From the NCBI GenBank assembly GCA_028287235.1, contig JAQBQB010000006.1, positions 1 through 64,000 on the forward strand: 64,000 nt of DNA. The letters run 5' to 3'. The stretch is from Gemmatimonadota bacterium. Its GTDB lineage: Bacteria; Gemmatimonadota; Gemmatimonadetes; Gemmatimonadales; Gemmatimonadaceae. Positions 40,187-49,376 of the stretch are shown here, one piece after another. Below the pieces are notes generated by a model. That model was not told where the DNA came from and ran no database searches. It was given only the letters and a program-made list of their open reading frames with translations. The translations under genes were made by a program, and so were the position numbers. How positions within the stretch are numbered: the stretch's first letter is position 1; each line of letters opens with the position of its first letter.

Positions 40187-40558
40187 ATGGCCACCGTACG
40201 TGCGACCATCACGATCGTCGAGGATGACTCCGGGGTCCGGACAGCGTTGGAGCAGTTGCTCCGATCGGCCGGATTCGGCGCCATCTCGTTCGGCTCCGCG
40301 GAGGCGTTCCTGGCGTCTTCCAGCGGCACCGGGGCGGCTTGCCTGATCGCGGACATCAACCTTCCCGGCATGAGTGGGGTCGCACTGGTGCAGGAGTTGA
40401 GCGCTCGAGGAGCTGGGCCGCCCGCGGTGTTGATGACGGGACGCGATGACGCCACGACCGCCGAGTTGATCCGGCAAGCGGGACCGGTGCGGTGTCTTCG
40501 AAAGCCGTTCAGCGACGACGACCTGTTCGACGCCATTCGTCACACGGCCACATCATGA
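40187..40558 (+). CDS. single-domain response regulator, FixJ-type receiver
   Basis: A 123-residue receiver: acidic pocket TITIVEDDSGVRTALEQLLR, phospho-Asp in CLIADINLPGMSGVALVQEL, Thr in AVLMTGRDDA and Lys in CLRKPFSDDDLFDAI. It is about half identical to the receiver at 50202, including 'LIADINLPGM.GVAL' and LRKPFSDD.LFDAI. The next gene (LuxR-type regulator) starts within its stop (ATGA). The second, very similar module at 50.2-52.9 kb runs in the opposite direction. Confidence 0.93.
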   Translation: MATVRATITIVEDDSGVRTALEQLLRSAGFGAISFGSAEAFLASSSGTGAACLIADINLPGMSGVALVQELSARGAGPPAVLMTGRDDATTAELIRQAGPVRCLRKPFSDDDLFDAIRHTATS

Positions 40559-41178
40559 CCATTCGCGTCCTGACCGCCGACGATCATCCCGTGGTCCGCA
40601 CGGGAATCAGTGCCCTCGTTGCCGGGCAGCCGGACATGTCGCTCGTCGCCGAGGCGGGCGACGGCCTCGAGGCCGTCGCCAAGTACGACGAGCTGTTGCC
40701 CGACGTGGTCCTCATGGATTTGCGCATGCCCCGGCTCGACGGGATCGCCGCGACGCGAGCGATCGTCGCCGCGCACCCCGACGCGCGGGTGATTGCCGTC
40801 ACGAGCTACGAGGGGGACGCCGACATCTATCGCGCGCTCGACGCGGGTGCCTGCGGCTACCTGATCAAGGACATGTTGGGCTCGGACGTGGTCGGCGCGA
40901 TCCGCACGGCGGCCGCGGGCCGGCGAGTGATTCCGCCCAGTGTCGCCGGCCGCCTCGCGGAGTTTACGCCGCGCGTCGAATTGACGCCGCGGGAGATCGA
41001 GGTGCTGCGCCTGACGGCGAAAGGACTGCGCAATCGCGACATCGCGCGGGTGATCGGGCGCACGGAGGAAACCGTGAAGGTGCACCTCAAGCACCTCATG
41101 GCGAAGCTCGGCGCGGAGGACCGCACCGAGGCGGTCACGCAGGCGTTGCAGCGCGGCATCATCCATCTCGACGACTGA
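40555..41178 (+). CDS. NarL/FixJ-family response regulator with LuxR HTH
   Basis: A 207-residue DNA-binding regulator. Receiver: LTADDHPVVRTGISALVAGQ with phospho-Asp in VVLMDLRMPRLDGIAATRAI. Output: LTPREIEVLRLTAKGLRNRD followed by IARVIGRTEETVKVHLKHLM, the LuxR-type helix-turn-helix. It is coupled by ATGA to the upstream single receiver and is 62 bp before a small histidine kinase. Regulons of NarL-type proteins usually include the operon itself; no site was identified. Confidence 0.94.
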   Translation: MTIRVLTADDHPVVRTGISALVAGQPDMSLVAEAGDGLEAVAKYDELLPDVVLMDLRMPRLDGIAATRAIVAAHPDARVIAVTSYEGDADIYRALDAGACGYLIKDMLGSDVVGAIRTAAAGRRVIPPSVAGRLAEFTPRVELTPREIEVLRLTAKGLRNRDIARVIGRTEETVKVHLKHLMAKLGAEDRTEAVTQALQRGIIHLDD

Positions 41179-41240
41179 CGAATCACGTAAGTGCGGTTGC
41201 GCGACACCGAGCCGTTGGCCCATCCGGTAATTCCAGAGGT

Positions 41241-41972
41241 GTGAAGGTGCTACTCATGGCAGAGCGTGCTGTCAGGTCCGAGACGTTGTCGCTGCAGGTC
41301 GCCGCCGTGAGCCACGATCTCCGGACTCCCCTTGGGACGATGCGCTCCGCGCTCGATTTCGTGCTCGACGAATTGCTTCCGAACGACGAGGCGCACGAGA
41401 TGGCTCGCCGGCAGCTCGCGACCGCGCGCCGCATGTCGGATCACATGCTCCAACTCGTCACCGATCTGCTGGAGGTGACGACGACGCCGCTCGCGCCGCC
41501 GCGACTCGACCTCGGCGTGCATGCGGCGACGACCCTCGTCGCCGACGCGCTCGAGATGCATCAGTCGAGCGCGCGGGCGCGGGAGATCGCGCTCGTCGCC
41601 GACGTTGCGCCGGACTTGCCAGCCATCCTCGCCGATCGCGGGCGCATCGTGCGGGCGTCGTCCAACCTGATTGGGAACGCCATCAAGTTCACGTCGCGCG
41701 GCGGCTGTGTGTGCGTGACCGCGGCGCGCCTCGAGCACGCCGTGTGTATCACCGTTGCCGATACGGGTCCGGGAATCGCGCCCCTCGACCTCGAGCACGT
41801 GTTCGACGCCTTCTGGCGTACGGAGTCCCCGGCTTACAGCGGCGCGGGCCTTGGGCTGGCGATCGCCAAGGCGATCGTCGAGGCGCACGGCGGCGCAATC
41901 TCGGTCGAGAGCGGAGTGGGCGTGGGGAGCCGGTTCAGCTTTACGATTCCACTTGCCGCCGCGGCCGAATAG
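41241..41972 (+). CDS. minimal soluble histidine kinase (no sensor domain)
   Basis: A 243-residue kinase consisting almost only of HisKA and ATPase: LQVAAVSHDLRTPLGTMRSA with the phospho-His, an insert DELLPNDEAHEMARRQL, then NLIGNAIKFT, DTGPGI and GAGLGLAIAKAIV. The ELxPNDxAHE insert and IVEAHGGAISVES stretch are shared with the GAF kinase at 32769, indicating recent common origin. With no input domain, it presumably is controlled by a partner protein or senses through an unseen interaction. Its last 32 bp overlap the convergent kinase at 41941. Start GTG at 41241; ATG at 41256 possible. Confidence 0.9.
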   Translation: MKVLLMAERAVRSETLSLQVAAVSHDLRTPLGTMRSALDFVLDELLPNDEAHEMARRQLATARRMSDHMLQLVTDLLEVTTTPLAPPRLDLGVHAATTLVADALEMHQSSARAREIALVADVAPDLPAILADRGRIVRASSNLIGNAIKFTSRGGCVCVTAARLEHAVCITVADTGPGIAPLDLEHVFDAFWRTESPAYSGAGLGLAIAKAIVEAHGGAISVESGVGVGSRFSFTIPLAAAAE

Positions 41973-43716
41973 CACCGGGCTCGGGTAGCGGCACGGAGAG
42001 CACCACGGTCGTGCCGTGGCCCGGCGCGCTGCGCACGCGCAGCGACGCGCCAATCTGCTCCGCGCGCTCCTGCATTCCCACCAGCCCCCAATGCCCGCCG
42101 TACGCGCGGAAGTCCGGCTCCACGACGAACCCGCGTCCGTCGTCCACCACCGTCACGCGAAGCCGGCGTACCCCGAATGACATCGTGAGGCGGATCGTGT
42201 TCGCCGCGGCGTGCCGCACGACGTTCGCGATCGCTTCCTGAACGATGCGCAACACGGCCGCTTGCCCGTCGGCGGGGAACGAGCGCCCGCGACCATTCGC
42301 CGTGAGGTGAAGGACGAGCCCCGCGCCGGCCATGGTCCGATGCGCCGCGCTCTCGACAGCCTGCACGAACTCTCGCTCGCTGAGCACACTCGGACGCATG
42401 TCCCACACGACTCGCCGCGCTTCGCGGCTGGTCTTCTCGGCGAGATCCGCGATGCGATCGAGCGTCGCGAGCGAATCGTCCGACGACGCCTCGGCCTGCA
42501 ACACGGCCGCGCGAAGTTGCAGAGCGATGCCCGTGAGCCCCTGAATCAACGTGTCGTGGATCTCCCGCGCGAGCCGTGTCCGTTCCTCGAGGACACCCGC
42601 GAATCTGGCCTCGAGCGCCTTCAGCCGCGCGCGCTGTTTCGCGCGGGCGCGCTTGGCACCGGCACGCGCCAGGGCGTCGCGCTCCTGCTCCTCGCGGAGC
42701 CGGCCACCCGCGATACCGGCGACCACATGCTTCGCGATGAGATCGATGAAGTCGAGGTTCCCCGTGTCGAGCTGATGACGCGCGCTCACACCCGCGATGA
42801 GCACGCCGTCGGGTTGATCGCGTCCGGGTGTCGTGAGCGGCACGACGACCGCGCACCGCGGGGCCAATGGCCACCCGCCGGAGGGGAGCGGCTCGAAACG
42901 CGCCGGAAGGTCATCGACGACGACCGTGCGGTTGGTCTCGAGCGCCTCTCTCACGGGCCAGATCGCAGCGTCGCTGAGCGAATCGAGAGAGAGTATCGCC
43001 GGGCTCGCCGGCGTCCCTGGGGCGAGTGCGGCGGTGCCGACCAGCCTGGCGGACGTTCGCTCGCCGCTGCGCACGACGTAGAGCAGCGCGAATGGAATGT
43101 CCGTGGAGTGTCGTGAGATCGCGTCGAGCGCGTCGCGGCACGCGCTCTCCACCGAGCGCGCCGCGGCGGCGCACGCCGCCACCTCGCGCAGCGCCGCGGT
43201 GCGGCGCGCGCCGGTGACGTGATCCGTCATCTCGGCGACTTCGACGATCACGCCTTGCCCGTTCGCGGTGTGGGCCGCCATCGGGTTGCAGCTGAGATTG
43301 AGATAGGTCTCTTCTGCGTGCCCGTTGCGGTAGACACAGAAGAGCTGGTGCTCGAGCATCGCGGACTCGCCGCGCTGCAGCGCTCCTTCGATCAACGGTT
43401 CGGCGCGCTGCCAGACCTCGGGGGACAAGTCGCGAAACGGCAGACCGAATCGCAGAGGCCCCGCGGGACCCAGAATGTCGGCGTACGCGTCGTTGTACAG
43501 GGCGAGCAGCTCCGGTCCCCATCCCACCGCGATCGGCGATCGCGCCGTGAGCAGCAGCTTCACGGCGGCCCGAAGGGTGAGCGGCCACGTTTCGGGCAAG
43601 CCGAGCCGAGACGCGCTCCAATCGTGAGCTCGAAGATGACGGCCCACCTCGCCGCCGCCCGTCAAGAAGTCGAGCGCTGGTCCCGAAACCTCGTACCGTT
43701 GCTCGTCGATGATCAC
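41941..43716 (-). CDS. PAS-GAF histidine kinase of the NarX/HisKA_3 type
   Basis: A 591-residue soluble kinase. The N-terminus is a PAS-like domain with the common signature WPLTLRAAVKLLLTARSPIA and WGPELLALYNDAYADIL. A GAF domain covers about 175-345. Next come an Arg/Lys-rich helix and the HisKA_3 dimerisation box: RTRLAREIHDTLIQGLTGIA with the His, RRVVWDMRPSVLSEREF, then NVVRHAAANTIRLTM (N box) and DDGRGF...GGHWGLVGMQERAE (G box). HisKA_3 kinases pair with NarL-type regulators, and one is encoded on the other strand just downstream (40555). A GTG start is used. It overlaps the convergent minimal kinase by 32 bp. Confidence 0.92.
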   Translation of the reverse strand: MIIDEQRYEVSGPALDFLTGGGEVGRHLRAHDWSASRLGLPETWPLTLRAAVKLLLTARSPIAVGWGPELLALYNDAYADILGPAGPLRFGLPFRDLSPEVWQRAEPLIEGALQRGESAMLEHQLFCVYRNGHAEETYLNLSCNPMAAHTANGQGVIVEVAEMTDHVTGARRTAALREVAACAAAARSVESACRDALDAISRHSTDIPFALLYVVRSGERTSARLVGTAALAPGTPASPAILSLDSLSDAAIWPVREALETNRTVVVDDLPARFEPLPSGGWPLAPRCAVVVPLTTPGRDQPDGVLIAGVSARHQLDTGNLDFIDLIAKHVVAGIAGGRLREEQERDALARAGAKRARAKQRARLKALEARFAGVLEERTRLAREIHDTLIQGLTGIALQLRAAVLQAEASSDDSLATLDRIADLAEKTSREARRVVWDMRPSVLSEREFVQAVESAAHRTMAGAGLVLHLTANGRGRSFPADGQAAVLRIVQEAIANVVRHAAANTIRLTMSFGVRRLRVTVVDDGRGFVVEPDFRAYGGHWGLVGMQERAEQIGASLRVRSAPGHGTTVVLSVPLPEPGAIRPRRQVES

Positions 43717-43815
43717 CCGCCCCCCGAGAGTGGTCGGACCTGATACGAAGGATGTGGGCAGATCTCGCGTGAGACTATCGTACTTTGGTGCGACGCATGC
43801 GGATGAGAGCGAGTC

Positions 43816-44586
43816 ATGCGAGCACTAGTTCACACCTGCCGTGTAGCCGCACTCTTGGGTGCCGCGCACGCCCTCGGAGCGCAAAACGCGGCGCCTCCCG
43901 TTCGAAACATCGTGCTCGTGCACGGCGCCTGGGTCGACGGCTCAGGCTGGCGAGGCGTGTACGACATTCTCGTCAAGGATGGCTACACTGTGACGATCGT
44001 CCAGGAGCCACTCACCTCGTTCCAGGACGACGTGGCCGCCGTGAAGCGCATCCTTGCGCTGCAAAACGGACCATCCATTCTCGTCGGTCACAGCTACGGA
44101 GGAGCCGTCATTACCGAAGCCGGGACGGATGCGTCGGTCGTCGGCCTGGTATACGTCGCGGCCCACATGCCGGATGCAGGCGAGAGTGAAGCCGCCGACG
44201 GAAAGCGGTTTCCGAGTGACCTCAGCAAGTCGACCGCGGTGAAGACGACGGCGGACGGTTTCCAGTACCTCGATCCCGCGCAGTTTCACGCCTACTTCGC
44301 CGCGGACCTGCCGGCTGCGCAAGCCGCCTTCGAGGCGAGCGCGCAAGTGCCGATCGCGGCCTCCAACTTCAGCGGCGTCATCACCACGCCCGCGTGGAGA
44401 GCCAAGCCGAGCTGGGTGTTAATACCGACGAAAGACCGCACGATCAACCCGGATCTGGAGCGGTGGTACGCCGCCCGAGCCAAGAGCCGCACGGTCGAAG
44501 TCACTGGCGCCAGCCACTCGGTCTACGTCAGCAGACCGAAGGAGGTTGCGGCGCTGATCGAAGCGGCTGCGGCGCATGTTCCGTAA
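43816..44586 (+). CDS. secreted alpha/beta hydrolase
   Basis: A 256-residue hydrolase. A short signal peptide (VAALLGAAHALGAQ) precedes the fold. NIVLVHGAWVDGSGW is the first strand with oxyanion His-Gly, VGHSYGGAVIT is the nucleophile elbow, Asp lies in LIPTKDRTINP and the catalytic His is in VTGASHSVYVSRP. The sequence is typical of the AB_hydrolase_6/EstA-like group often annotated as esterases or as acting on small esters. The ATG is in a small gap between the kinase at 43716 and this gene. The substrate cannot be told from sequence. Confidence 0.88.
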   Translation: MRALVHTCRVAALLGAAHALGAQNAAPPVRNIVLVHGAWVDGSGWRGVYDILVKDGYTVTIVQEPLTSFQDDVAAVKRILALQNGPSILVGHSYGGAVITEAGTDASVVGLVYVAAHMPDAGESEAADGKRFPSDLSKSTAVKTTADGFQYLDPAQFHAYFAADLPAAQAAFEASAQVPIAASNFSGVITTPAWRAKPSWVLIPTKDRTINPDLERWYAARAKSRTVEVTGASHSVYVSRPKEVAALIEAAAAHVP

Positions 44587-44713
44587 CACCCGCACTTCGC
44601 CCGCGACGCAGAGGTTGCGACTCCCATGTCACCGGGTTGACAGGTCTCGAGGCGTATACTGGCGTCATGCCTAGCCGCGCAACCGATGGAGTCGGTAGGT
44701 CGGCGAGAACGCC

Positions 44714-45673
44714 ATGAGCGTGCGCAGCACCACGGTGTCGCTCGTCCTGGTGGCGCTCGTCGCCACTTCGGCCGCCTTGCTGAGCTCTCGTGACGACGCA
44801 ACGGGCGCGGGCTCGCGAAGCGGTGGCGAGAGCGACACGAGCGAAGCCGCGTCGACCGCGCAGGACACGACGCCTGGCGGCACCGACGCCCGCGGAATTC
44901 CACGCTATATCAGCCGGCCGTTCAGTGCGCGCGAGCGGCGGCTCCTGCTCGACGCCTACGGCGTGGACGATCCGCAGTGGCTCTACCTGAGCGACTCCAC
45001 CGAGAGCGCCATACTCAAGTACGACTCGAAGGAAAAGCGCTGCAAAACCTGCTACGTGGACTCCTACCGCGTCGGGTATCTATCGATGCGCCGCGTGGGT
45101 GAGATCTGGGACGACTTCGAGGTGCGCATGCGGCATATGCGCCGCGCGGACTTCCCTCCGTCGGCGGCGCGCGTGGACGTGTCCCTGGACGATCTCGATC
45201 CCGAAGCGCGCACGGCGTTCACCGCGCTCCTGGACGCGGCCCGCCGCGCGGACTTCGCGCTCTCCGTTCGCGAGACATACCGGTCGCCCGACCGGGAGGC
45301 GTTGCTGTTCTCTGAAGGCCACGGACGGACCTACACCGCGACGTCGATGCATTCGTACGGCCGCGCCGTCGACATCGTGGTCGGCGACGGGCGCGTGAAT
45401 CGCCCGTCGACGCGCGCCGACTGGGTGCGCTTTCGGCGTTTCGTATTGTCGTGGGGCAACGGCAGCTTTCGTGTGATCGGGCCGCCCGACCACACCTGGG
45501 ACTGGCCGCACGTCGAGCTCGCGACCGACAACATTGGTTTCCGTTCGATCGACGCCGCGCTCGCGTTCGCGGCCGCGTGCACCACCGACTCGGCGCGGGC
45601 CCATCCGCCGGCCAGCGCCGCCCTCGGCGGTGCGGTCAGCGATCCGTGCGTGTTCGTGCCTCATCTGCGTTGA
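44714..45673 (+). CDS. M15-family peptidase, D-Ala-D-Ala carboxypeptidase VanY-like
   Basis: A 319-residue protein. A membrane helix at residues 7-24 (TVSLVLVALVATSAALLSS) is followed by an acidic/Gly-Ser linker, so it is anchored outside the inner membrane. The catalytic part has the M15 zinc motif SMHSYGRAVDIVVGDG, with His and Asp, and a distant DWPHVELATDN with Glu and His. That is a VanY/DacC-like zinc DD-carboxypeptidase that trims peptidoglycan stems. An internal CKTCY motif may form a disulfide. It is not near a van operon, so housekeeping cell-wall processing is likeliest. Confidence 0.82.
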   Translation: MSVRSTTVSLVLVALVATSAALLSSRDDATGAGSRSGGESDTSEAASTAQDTTPGGTDARGIPRYISRPFSARERRLLLDAYGVDDPQWLYLSDSTESAILKYDSKEKRCKTCYVDSYRVGYLSMRRVGEIWDDFEVRMRHMRRADFPPSAARVDVSLDDLDPEARTAFTALLDAARRADFALSVRETYRSPDREALLFSEGHGRTYTATSMHSYGRAVDIVVGDGRVNRPSTRADWVRFRRFVLSWGNGSFRVIGPPDHTWDWPHVELATDNIGFRSIDAALAFAAACTTDSARAHPPASAALGGAVSDPCVFVPHLR

Positions 45674-45680
45674 GTCGTTC

Positions 45681-46244
45681 TCACTCACGCCCCGCGCCGA
45701 TCGCGGCCAACAGCAGCGTGGCCGATTCGAGAATCGCTCCGGCGATCAGCAGCCTGCGCGAGGTGTCGGGCAGTGGCGTCGCCACGAATGCCACGACGGC
45801 GAGCGCGATCGTGGCGAGGCCGGCCGCCGCGAGCGCGACGCTGACGGGGTTCCGGCCAATCTGGCGCCGCAGCCGTTTCGCCTCTCCCAATTCCAGCACG
45901 CCGAGTGAGAAGCTCACCGCGGCGAGCACGCCAACGAACAACACCACCGTCAGGCTGAAATCCGGCGCGCCCGGGCCAAAGTGCAGCGCGAGCGCCGCGG
46001 CGATCCGGATCACTCCGTCGATCGTCGCGACCATGGCGATCCCCGCGTGCCAGCCAGCGCTCAGCACGAGAATCGCGAGCATGAACGCCAGCGCGCCATC
46101 GGCGAGACCGAAGGGAATGAACCCACGCGCGAGCGCGGGATTCGACTCGGGATGCGCCGCCACGAGGTAGGCCGCGAATGCCAGGCTCACGACACATCGC
46201 ACGAGCAGGGTGAGGCGCAGCAATCGGCGGCTCATGGACGGCAT
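45681..46244 (-). CDS. multi-spanning membrane protein of unknown function
   Basis: A 187-residue protein with about six hydrophobic helices, for example LTLLVRCVVSLAFAAYLVAA, LADGALAFMLAILVLSAGWH, 'SLTVVLFVGVLAAVSFSLG' and RLLIAGAILESATLLLAAIG. It resembles HdeD/DUF308-type proteins in size and pattern but has no decisive motif. The ATG at 46244 was chosen over an in-frame TTG at 46283, which directly follows the kinase stop at 46284. In either case it is probably co-transcribed with that kinase and could be its membrane partner. Confidence 0.65.
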   Translation of the reverse strand: MPSMSRRLLRLTLLVRCVVSLAFAAYLVAAHPESNPALARGFIPFGLADGALAFMLAILVLSAGWHAGIAMVATIDGVIRIAAALALHFGPGAPDFSLTVVLFVGVLAAVSFSLGVLELGEAKRLRRQIGRNPVSVALAAAGLATIALAVVAFVATPLPDTSRRLLIAGAILESATLLLAAIGAGRE

Positions 46245-46283
46245 CCGGCTCTGGAGGGAATCGTAAACGGCGATGAGCTCCAA

Positions 46284-47762
46284 TCACTGCATCGGCGGCG
46301 ACCGCGGCACCGTGGCGGGCAGCGCCGCCCCATTGAACATGTCTGCCGCGCGACGATGCGGAAGGACTTTGGGCGGTGGCGTGAGACTCGCGCCGCCCTC
46401 CGACGGCACCGGGAGCCACAGCGCGAACGTCGCGCCCCAACCCTCTTCGCTCTCGAGCGTGACGTCGCCGCCAAGTAAGCGCGCGACGCGGCGGCTCATG
46501 GCGAGGCCGATGCCCTCGCCGCCCGCGGCGATCGTGGCCGACGGCGCGCGGAAGAACTCGTCGAAGACCTTCTCACGCAGCGCCCCCGGAATTCCCGGCC
46601 CGGTGTCGCACACCTCGACGACCGCCCACGGTCCTGCCTCGTTCAACTGGTCCCACGCCGGCGGGGCGGAGGCGCGCAGCCACACCCTGCCGCCGCGCGG
46701 CGTGTACTTGATGGCGTTCGAGAGCAGGTTGCCGATGATCTTCGACACGAGCGACGAATCCGTCTCGACCGGAGGAAGCTCCTCGGAAAATTCCACGGTG
46801 AGTGTGAGTCCCGCTCGCTCGGCCGCCGCCAGGTAATCCGACGCGGACTCGAGGGCCAGCGCACGGAGGTCTTCCTGGTGACGGCGAACCGGCAACGTCC
46901 CCGCCTCGGTGCGGGCCACCGTGAGCGCATCCTCCACCGACGTGATGGTCTCGTCGATGATCCGCGTGATGCGAGTCACCTGGTCACGCTGTAGCGGCGT
47001 GAGCGGTCCCGACGTTTCGTCGCGCAGCAGCGTCGCGAATCCCGACGCCGCGCCGAGCGAGTTCTTGAGGTCGTGCGTCAGTCCTCGCAACAGAGTGACC
47101 CGTTGCTCCGCCGCGAACGCCAGCGCGAGGCGGCTGCGCTCCGCGTCGCGCGCCAATGCGGCCATACGGCGTCCCGTCCAGAACACCGCGAGCAGCACGA
47201 CGACGAGAATCGGCACGAACACGCTCGGCACCAGCACATCCACATTTTCGAGCGACCGGATGCGCCGCATCTGCTGCGCGCGCCGCGATACGAGCGCGCT
47301 GTCTAAGTGATTCGCTGCGGCCACGACGTCGGTGAGCGCGACCGGTGTTCCGGTCGCGCTCATTGAACCGTCCTGCGCGTGCCACTGCGCGATCAGCGCG
47401 CGAAAGCGCGCGATGTCCACCGCGAGGTTTCCGCCGAGCCGCGGTCCCAGGGCGCCGAGTGCGGAGTCGCGCTCACGCTCGACGACGGCGGCCGCGTCGT
47501 ACCCCGCGGTGCCGTGCGTTCCGTCCCTGGCCGCTTGGTTCCGCGCCGCCAATTCCAACGCCAACGCTGCGGTGATGTCCTGCACGAGCTGGCGCGCCGG
47601 AGCGAGTGACTCGGCGATGTCCAGTCGGACCCGTGTGAGTCGCCAGTTGGTGGTCCAAGGGACCGCGGCGAGCACCGCCAACGCGATGACCGCCGCGACG
47701 ACAGGCGTGAGACTGATCCAGATTCCGCCGCGAAACGTGACGGGACGATCGGCGAGGTGCAC
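46284..47762 (-). CDS. membrane sensor histidine kinase
   Basis: A 492-residue kinase. A GTG at 47762 with GGAG seven bases upstream was chosen; the open frame extends to 47924 but the extra segment lacks a ribosome site. Membrane helix 1 (VVAAVIALAVLAAVPW), a periplasmic sensor of about 140 residues, helix 2 (VDVLVPSVFVPILVVVLLAV), then HisKA with phospho-His: RGLTHDLKNSLGAASGFATL. The ATPase part has NLLSNAIKYT, DTGPGIPG and GEGIGLAMSRRVA. No regulator is adjacent. A small membrane protein gene follows on the same strand. Confidence 0.88.
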   Translation of the reverse strand: MHLADRPVTFRGGIWISLTPVVAAVIALAVLAAVPWTTNWRLTRVRLDIAESLAPARQLVQDITAALALELAARNQAARDGTHGTAGYDAAAVVERERDSALGALGPRLGGNLAVDIARFRALIAQWHAQDGSMSATGTPVALTDVVAAANHLDSALVSRRAQQMRRIRSLENVDVLVPSVFVPILVVVLLAVFWTGRRMAALARDAERSRLALAFAAEQRVTLLRGLTHDLKNSLGAASGFATLLRDETSGPLTPLQRDQVTRITRIIDETITSVEDALTVARTEAGTLPVRRHQEDLRALALESASDYLAAAERAGLTLTVEFSEELPPVETDSSLVSKIIGNLLSNAIKYTPRGGRVWLRASAPPAWDQLNEAGPWAVVEVCDTGPGIPGALREKVFDEFFRAPSATIAAGGEGIGLAMSRRVARLLGGDVTLESEEGWGATFALWLPVPSEGGASLTPPPKVLPHRRAADMFNGAALPATVPRSPPMQ

Positions 47763-47965
47763 GAGATTCTCCGGCAGAGGGCACACGGAGGATGCGTCGA
47801 CGGGCTCGGACAATCTTGAACGTGGTTGTCGTCCGGCGCGCCGCAGTGCCCTGCGCAATCTCGTGCAACAACGGTCATCAAGAACACGCCGCCGACTCGC
47901 GCGACATTCCGCGATGCACGACATGGCGAAGGCCGTGTCACCGGAACATTACACTTGGAGGTAAA

Positions 47966-48610
47966 ATGCGATCCACCATCTTGCTCGCCGCCGCCGTCGC
48001 CGCGACCGCGATCGCGGCCTGCAGCAGCTCTGGCGTCAAGGTCCGTACGACGGCCGAGCCCGGCGCGAATCTGTCCGGGCTGCATTCGTTCTACGTGCTC
48101 GCGCCGCCGGCCCGCAGCGGCAACGCGACACCGCTGTCGGTAAACGACCCGATGCTCGAGAACTCCATCACCAATCGCCAGCTGCGCGCCGATCTCACGC
48201 AGGCATTCCAGTCGCGCGGCTATGCATCGGCACCGCGCCAGAGCGCCGACTTCGTCGTCGCCTACTACGCGGGCACGAAGGAAAAGTTCGACACGACGTA
48301 CTGGGGACCGGCGTACGATCCCGGCTGGCGCTATTCGTATTGGGGCCGGCGCAACGCGTGGGCATGGCCGTACTACGGCGGCGGCTACCGCTGGGACAAC
48401 GGCGGCGTTAGCGTCAACTCGTATACGCAGGGCCAGGTCATCGTGGACGTGACCGATCCGCGGTCGCAGCAGCTCCTCTGGCGCGGCCAGGGCGTCGAGC
48501 CGGTGTCGAGCGATCCGGCCACCTATACCTCCGCCATGCAGAAAGTGGTCAACGCGATCGTCGCGAAATTCCCACAGGGCTCCGCATCCGCGGTGGTGGG
48601 CGCTCGATGA
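47966..48610 (+). CDS. DUF4136 lipoprotein
   Basis: A 214-residue lipoprotein preceded by GGAGG with a four-base gap to the ATG. The signal peptide (MRSTILLAAAVAATAIAACS) ends at the lipobox IAAC. The mature part has the DUF4136 layout: 'TTAEPGANLSGLHSFYVLAP', SRQLRADLTQAFQSRGYASA-like sequence and FVVAYYAGTKEKFDTTYW, then a Tyr/Trp/Gly-rich stretch and QVIVDVTDPRSQQLLWRGQG. DUF4136 proteins are outer-membrane lipoproteins of unknown function. The fetA gene follows 14 bp downstream. Confidence 0.88.
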   Translation: MRSTILLAAAVAATAIAACSSSGVKVRTTAEPGANLSGLHSFYVLAPPARSGNATPLSVNDPMLENSITNRQLRADLTQAFQSRGYASAPRQSADFVVAYYAGTKEKFDTTYWGPAYDPGWRYSYWGRRNAWAWPYYGGGYRWDNGGVSVNSYTQGQVIVDVTDPRSQQLLWRGQGVEPVSSDPATYTSAMQKVVNAIVAKFPQGSASAVVGAR

Positions 48611-48623
48611 AGACAGCCGCACG

Positions 48624-49376
48624 GTGACCGCGGCCGACGCGGTCACCGCGTTTTCTCTACGGCAAGTGCAACAGATTCGCGGCGACGACGTGCACACACT
48701 GCGCGACGTCGACCTGGACATTCCGCGAGGGGAAGTCGTCGCCCTCGTCGGGCCGTCGGGTGCCGGCAAGACGTCGCTGATCCGCCTGCTCAACCGCCTC
48801 GATAGTCCGGCGAGCGGCTCCATCACGTATGATGGTTCTCTCATCGAAACTATTCCCGTGCGCGAGTTGCGCCGCCGGGTGGCGTTCGTGTTCCAGGCGC
48901 CGGCAATGTTTCCCGGCACGGTTGCCGAAAACCTCGCGGTGGCGCGCGACCTCGCGCGCGCCGCGCCGAACGCAGGCGCGATCAAGATCCCCGAGCCGGA
49001 CGAGGCGCTCCATTTGGCGGGCGTCGATCCCGCGTTCGCGTCGCGCGACGCGCAATCGCTCTCGGGCGGCGAGCGCCAGCGCGTGAGCATCGCGCGCGCG
49101 CTGATGACCGGCCCCGAGACGCTGTTGCTCGACGAGCCCACGTCGGCGCTCGATCCCGACGTCGCCGATCACATCATTGCCACCGTGCGCATGCTCGCCG
49201 CGTCGATGCAGCTCACGGTGGTCATGGTCACCCACCGCCTGGAGGAGGCGCGAGCCGTGAGCACGCGGACCGTGTTCATGGAAGCGGCCAGGGTGATCGA
49301 AGCCGGCCCGACCGAGACGATGTTCACCGCTCCGACCAACGAGCGGGCGCGCAACTTTCTCCTGCGAGGAAAGTGA
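48624..49376 (+). CDS. fetA: ABC transporter ATPase, FetA-like
   Basis: A 250-residue ATPase: Walker A GPSGAGKTSLIRLLNRLD, Q-loop FVFQAPAMFPGTVAENL, signature LSGGERQRVSIARAL and Walker B LLLDEPTSALDP. The D-loop and H-loop (VTHRLEEARA) complete a working site. Sequence style resembles FetA/YbbL and phosphate-type ATPases. Its GTGA overlap with the FetB-like permease indicates a two-part transporter, thought in E. coli to export iron and give resistance to oxidative stress. Start GTG at 48624. Confidence 0.88.
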   Translation: MTAADAVTAFSLRQVQQIRGDDVHTLRDVDLDIPRGEVVALVGPSGAGKTSLIRLLNRLDSPASGSITYDGSLIETIPVRELRRRVAFVFQAPAMFPGTVAENLAVARDLARAAPNAGAIKIPEPDEALHLAGVDPAFASRDAQSLSGGERQRVSIARALMTGPETLLLDEPTSALDPDVADHIIATVRMLAASMQLTVVMVTHRLEEARAVSTRTVFMEAARVIEAGPTETMFTAPTNERARNFLLRGK

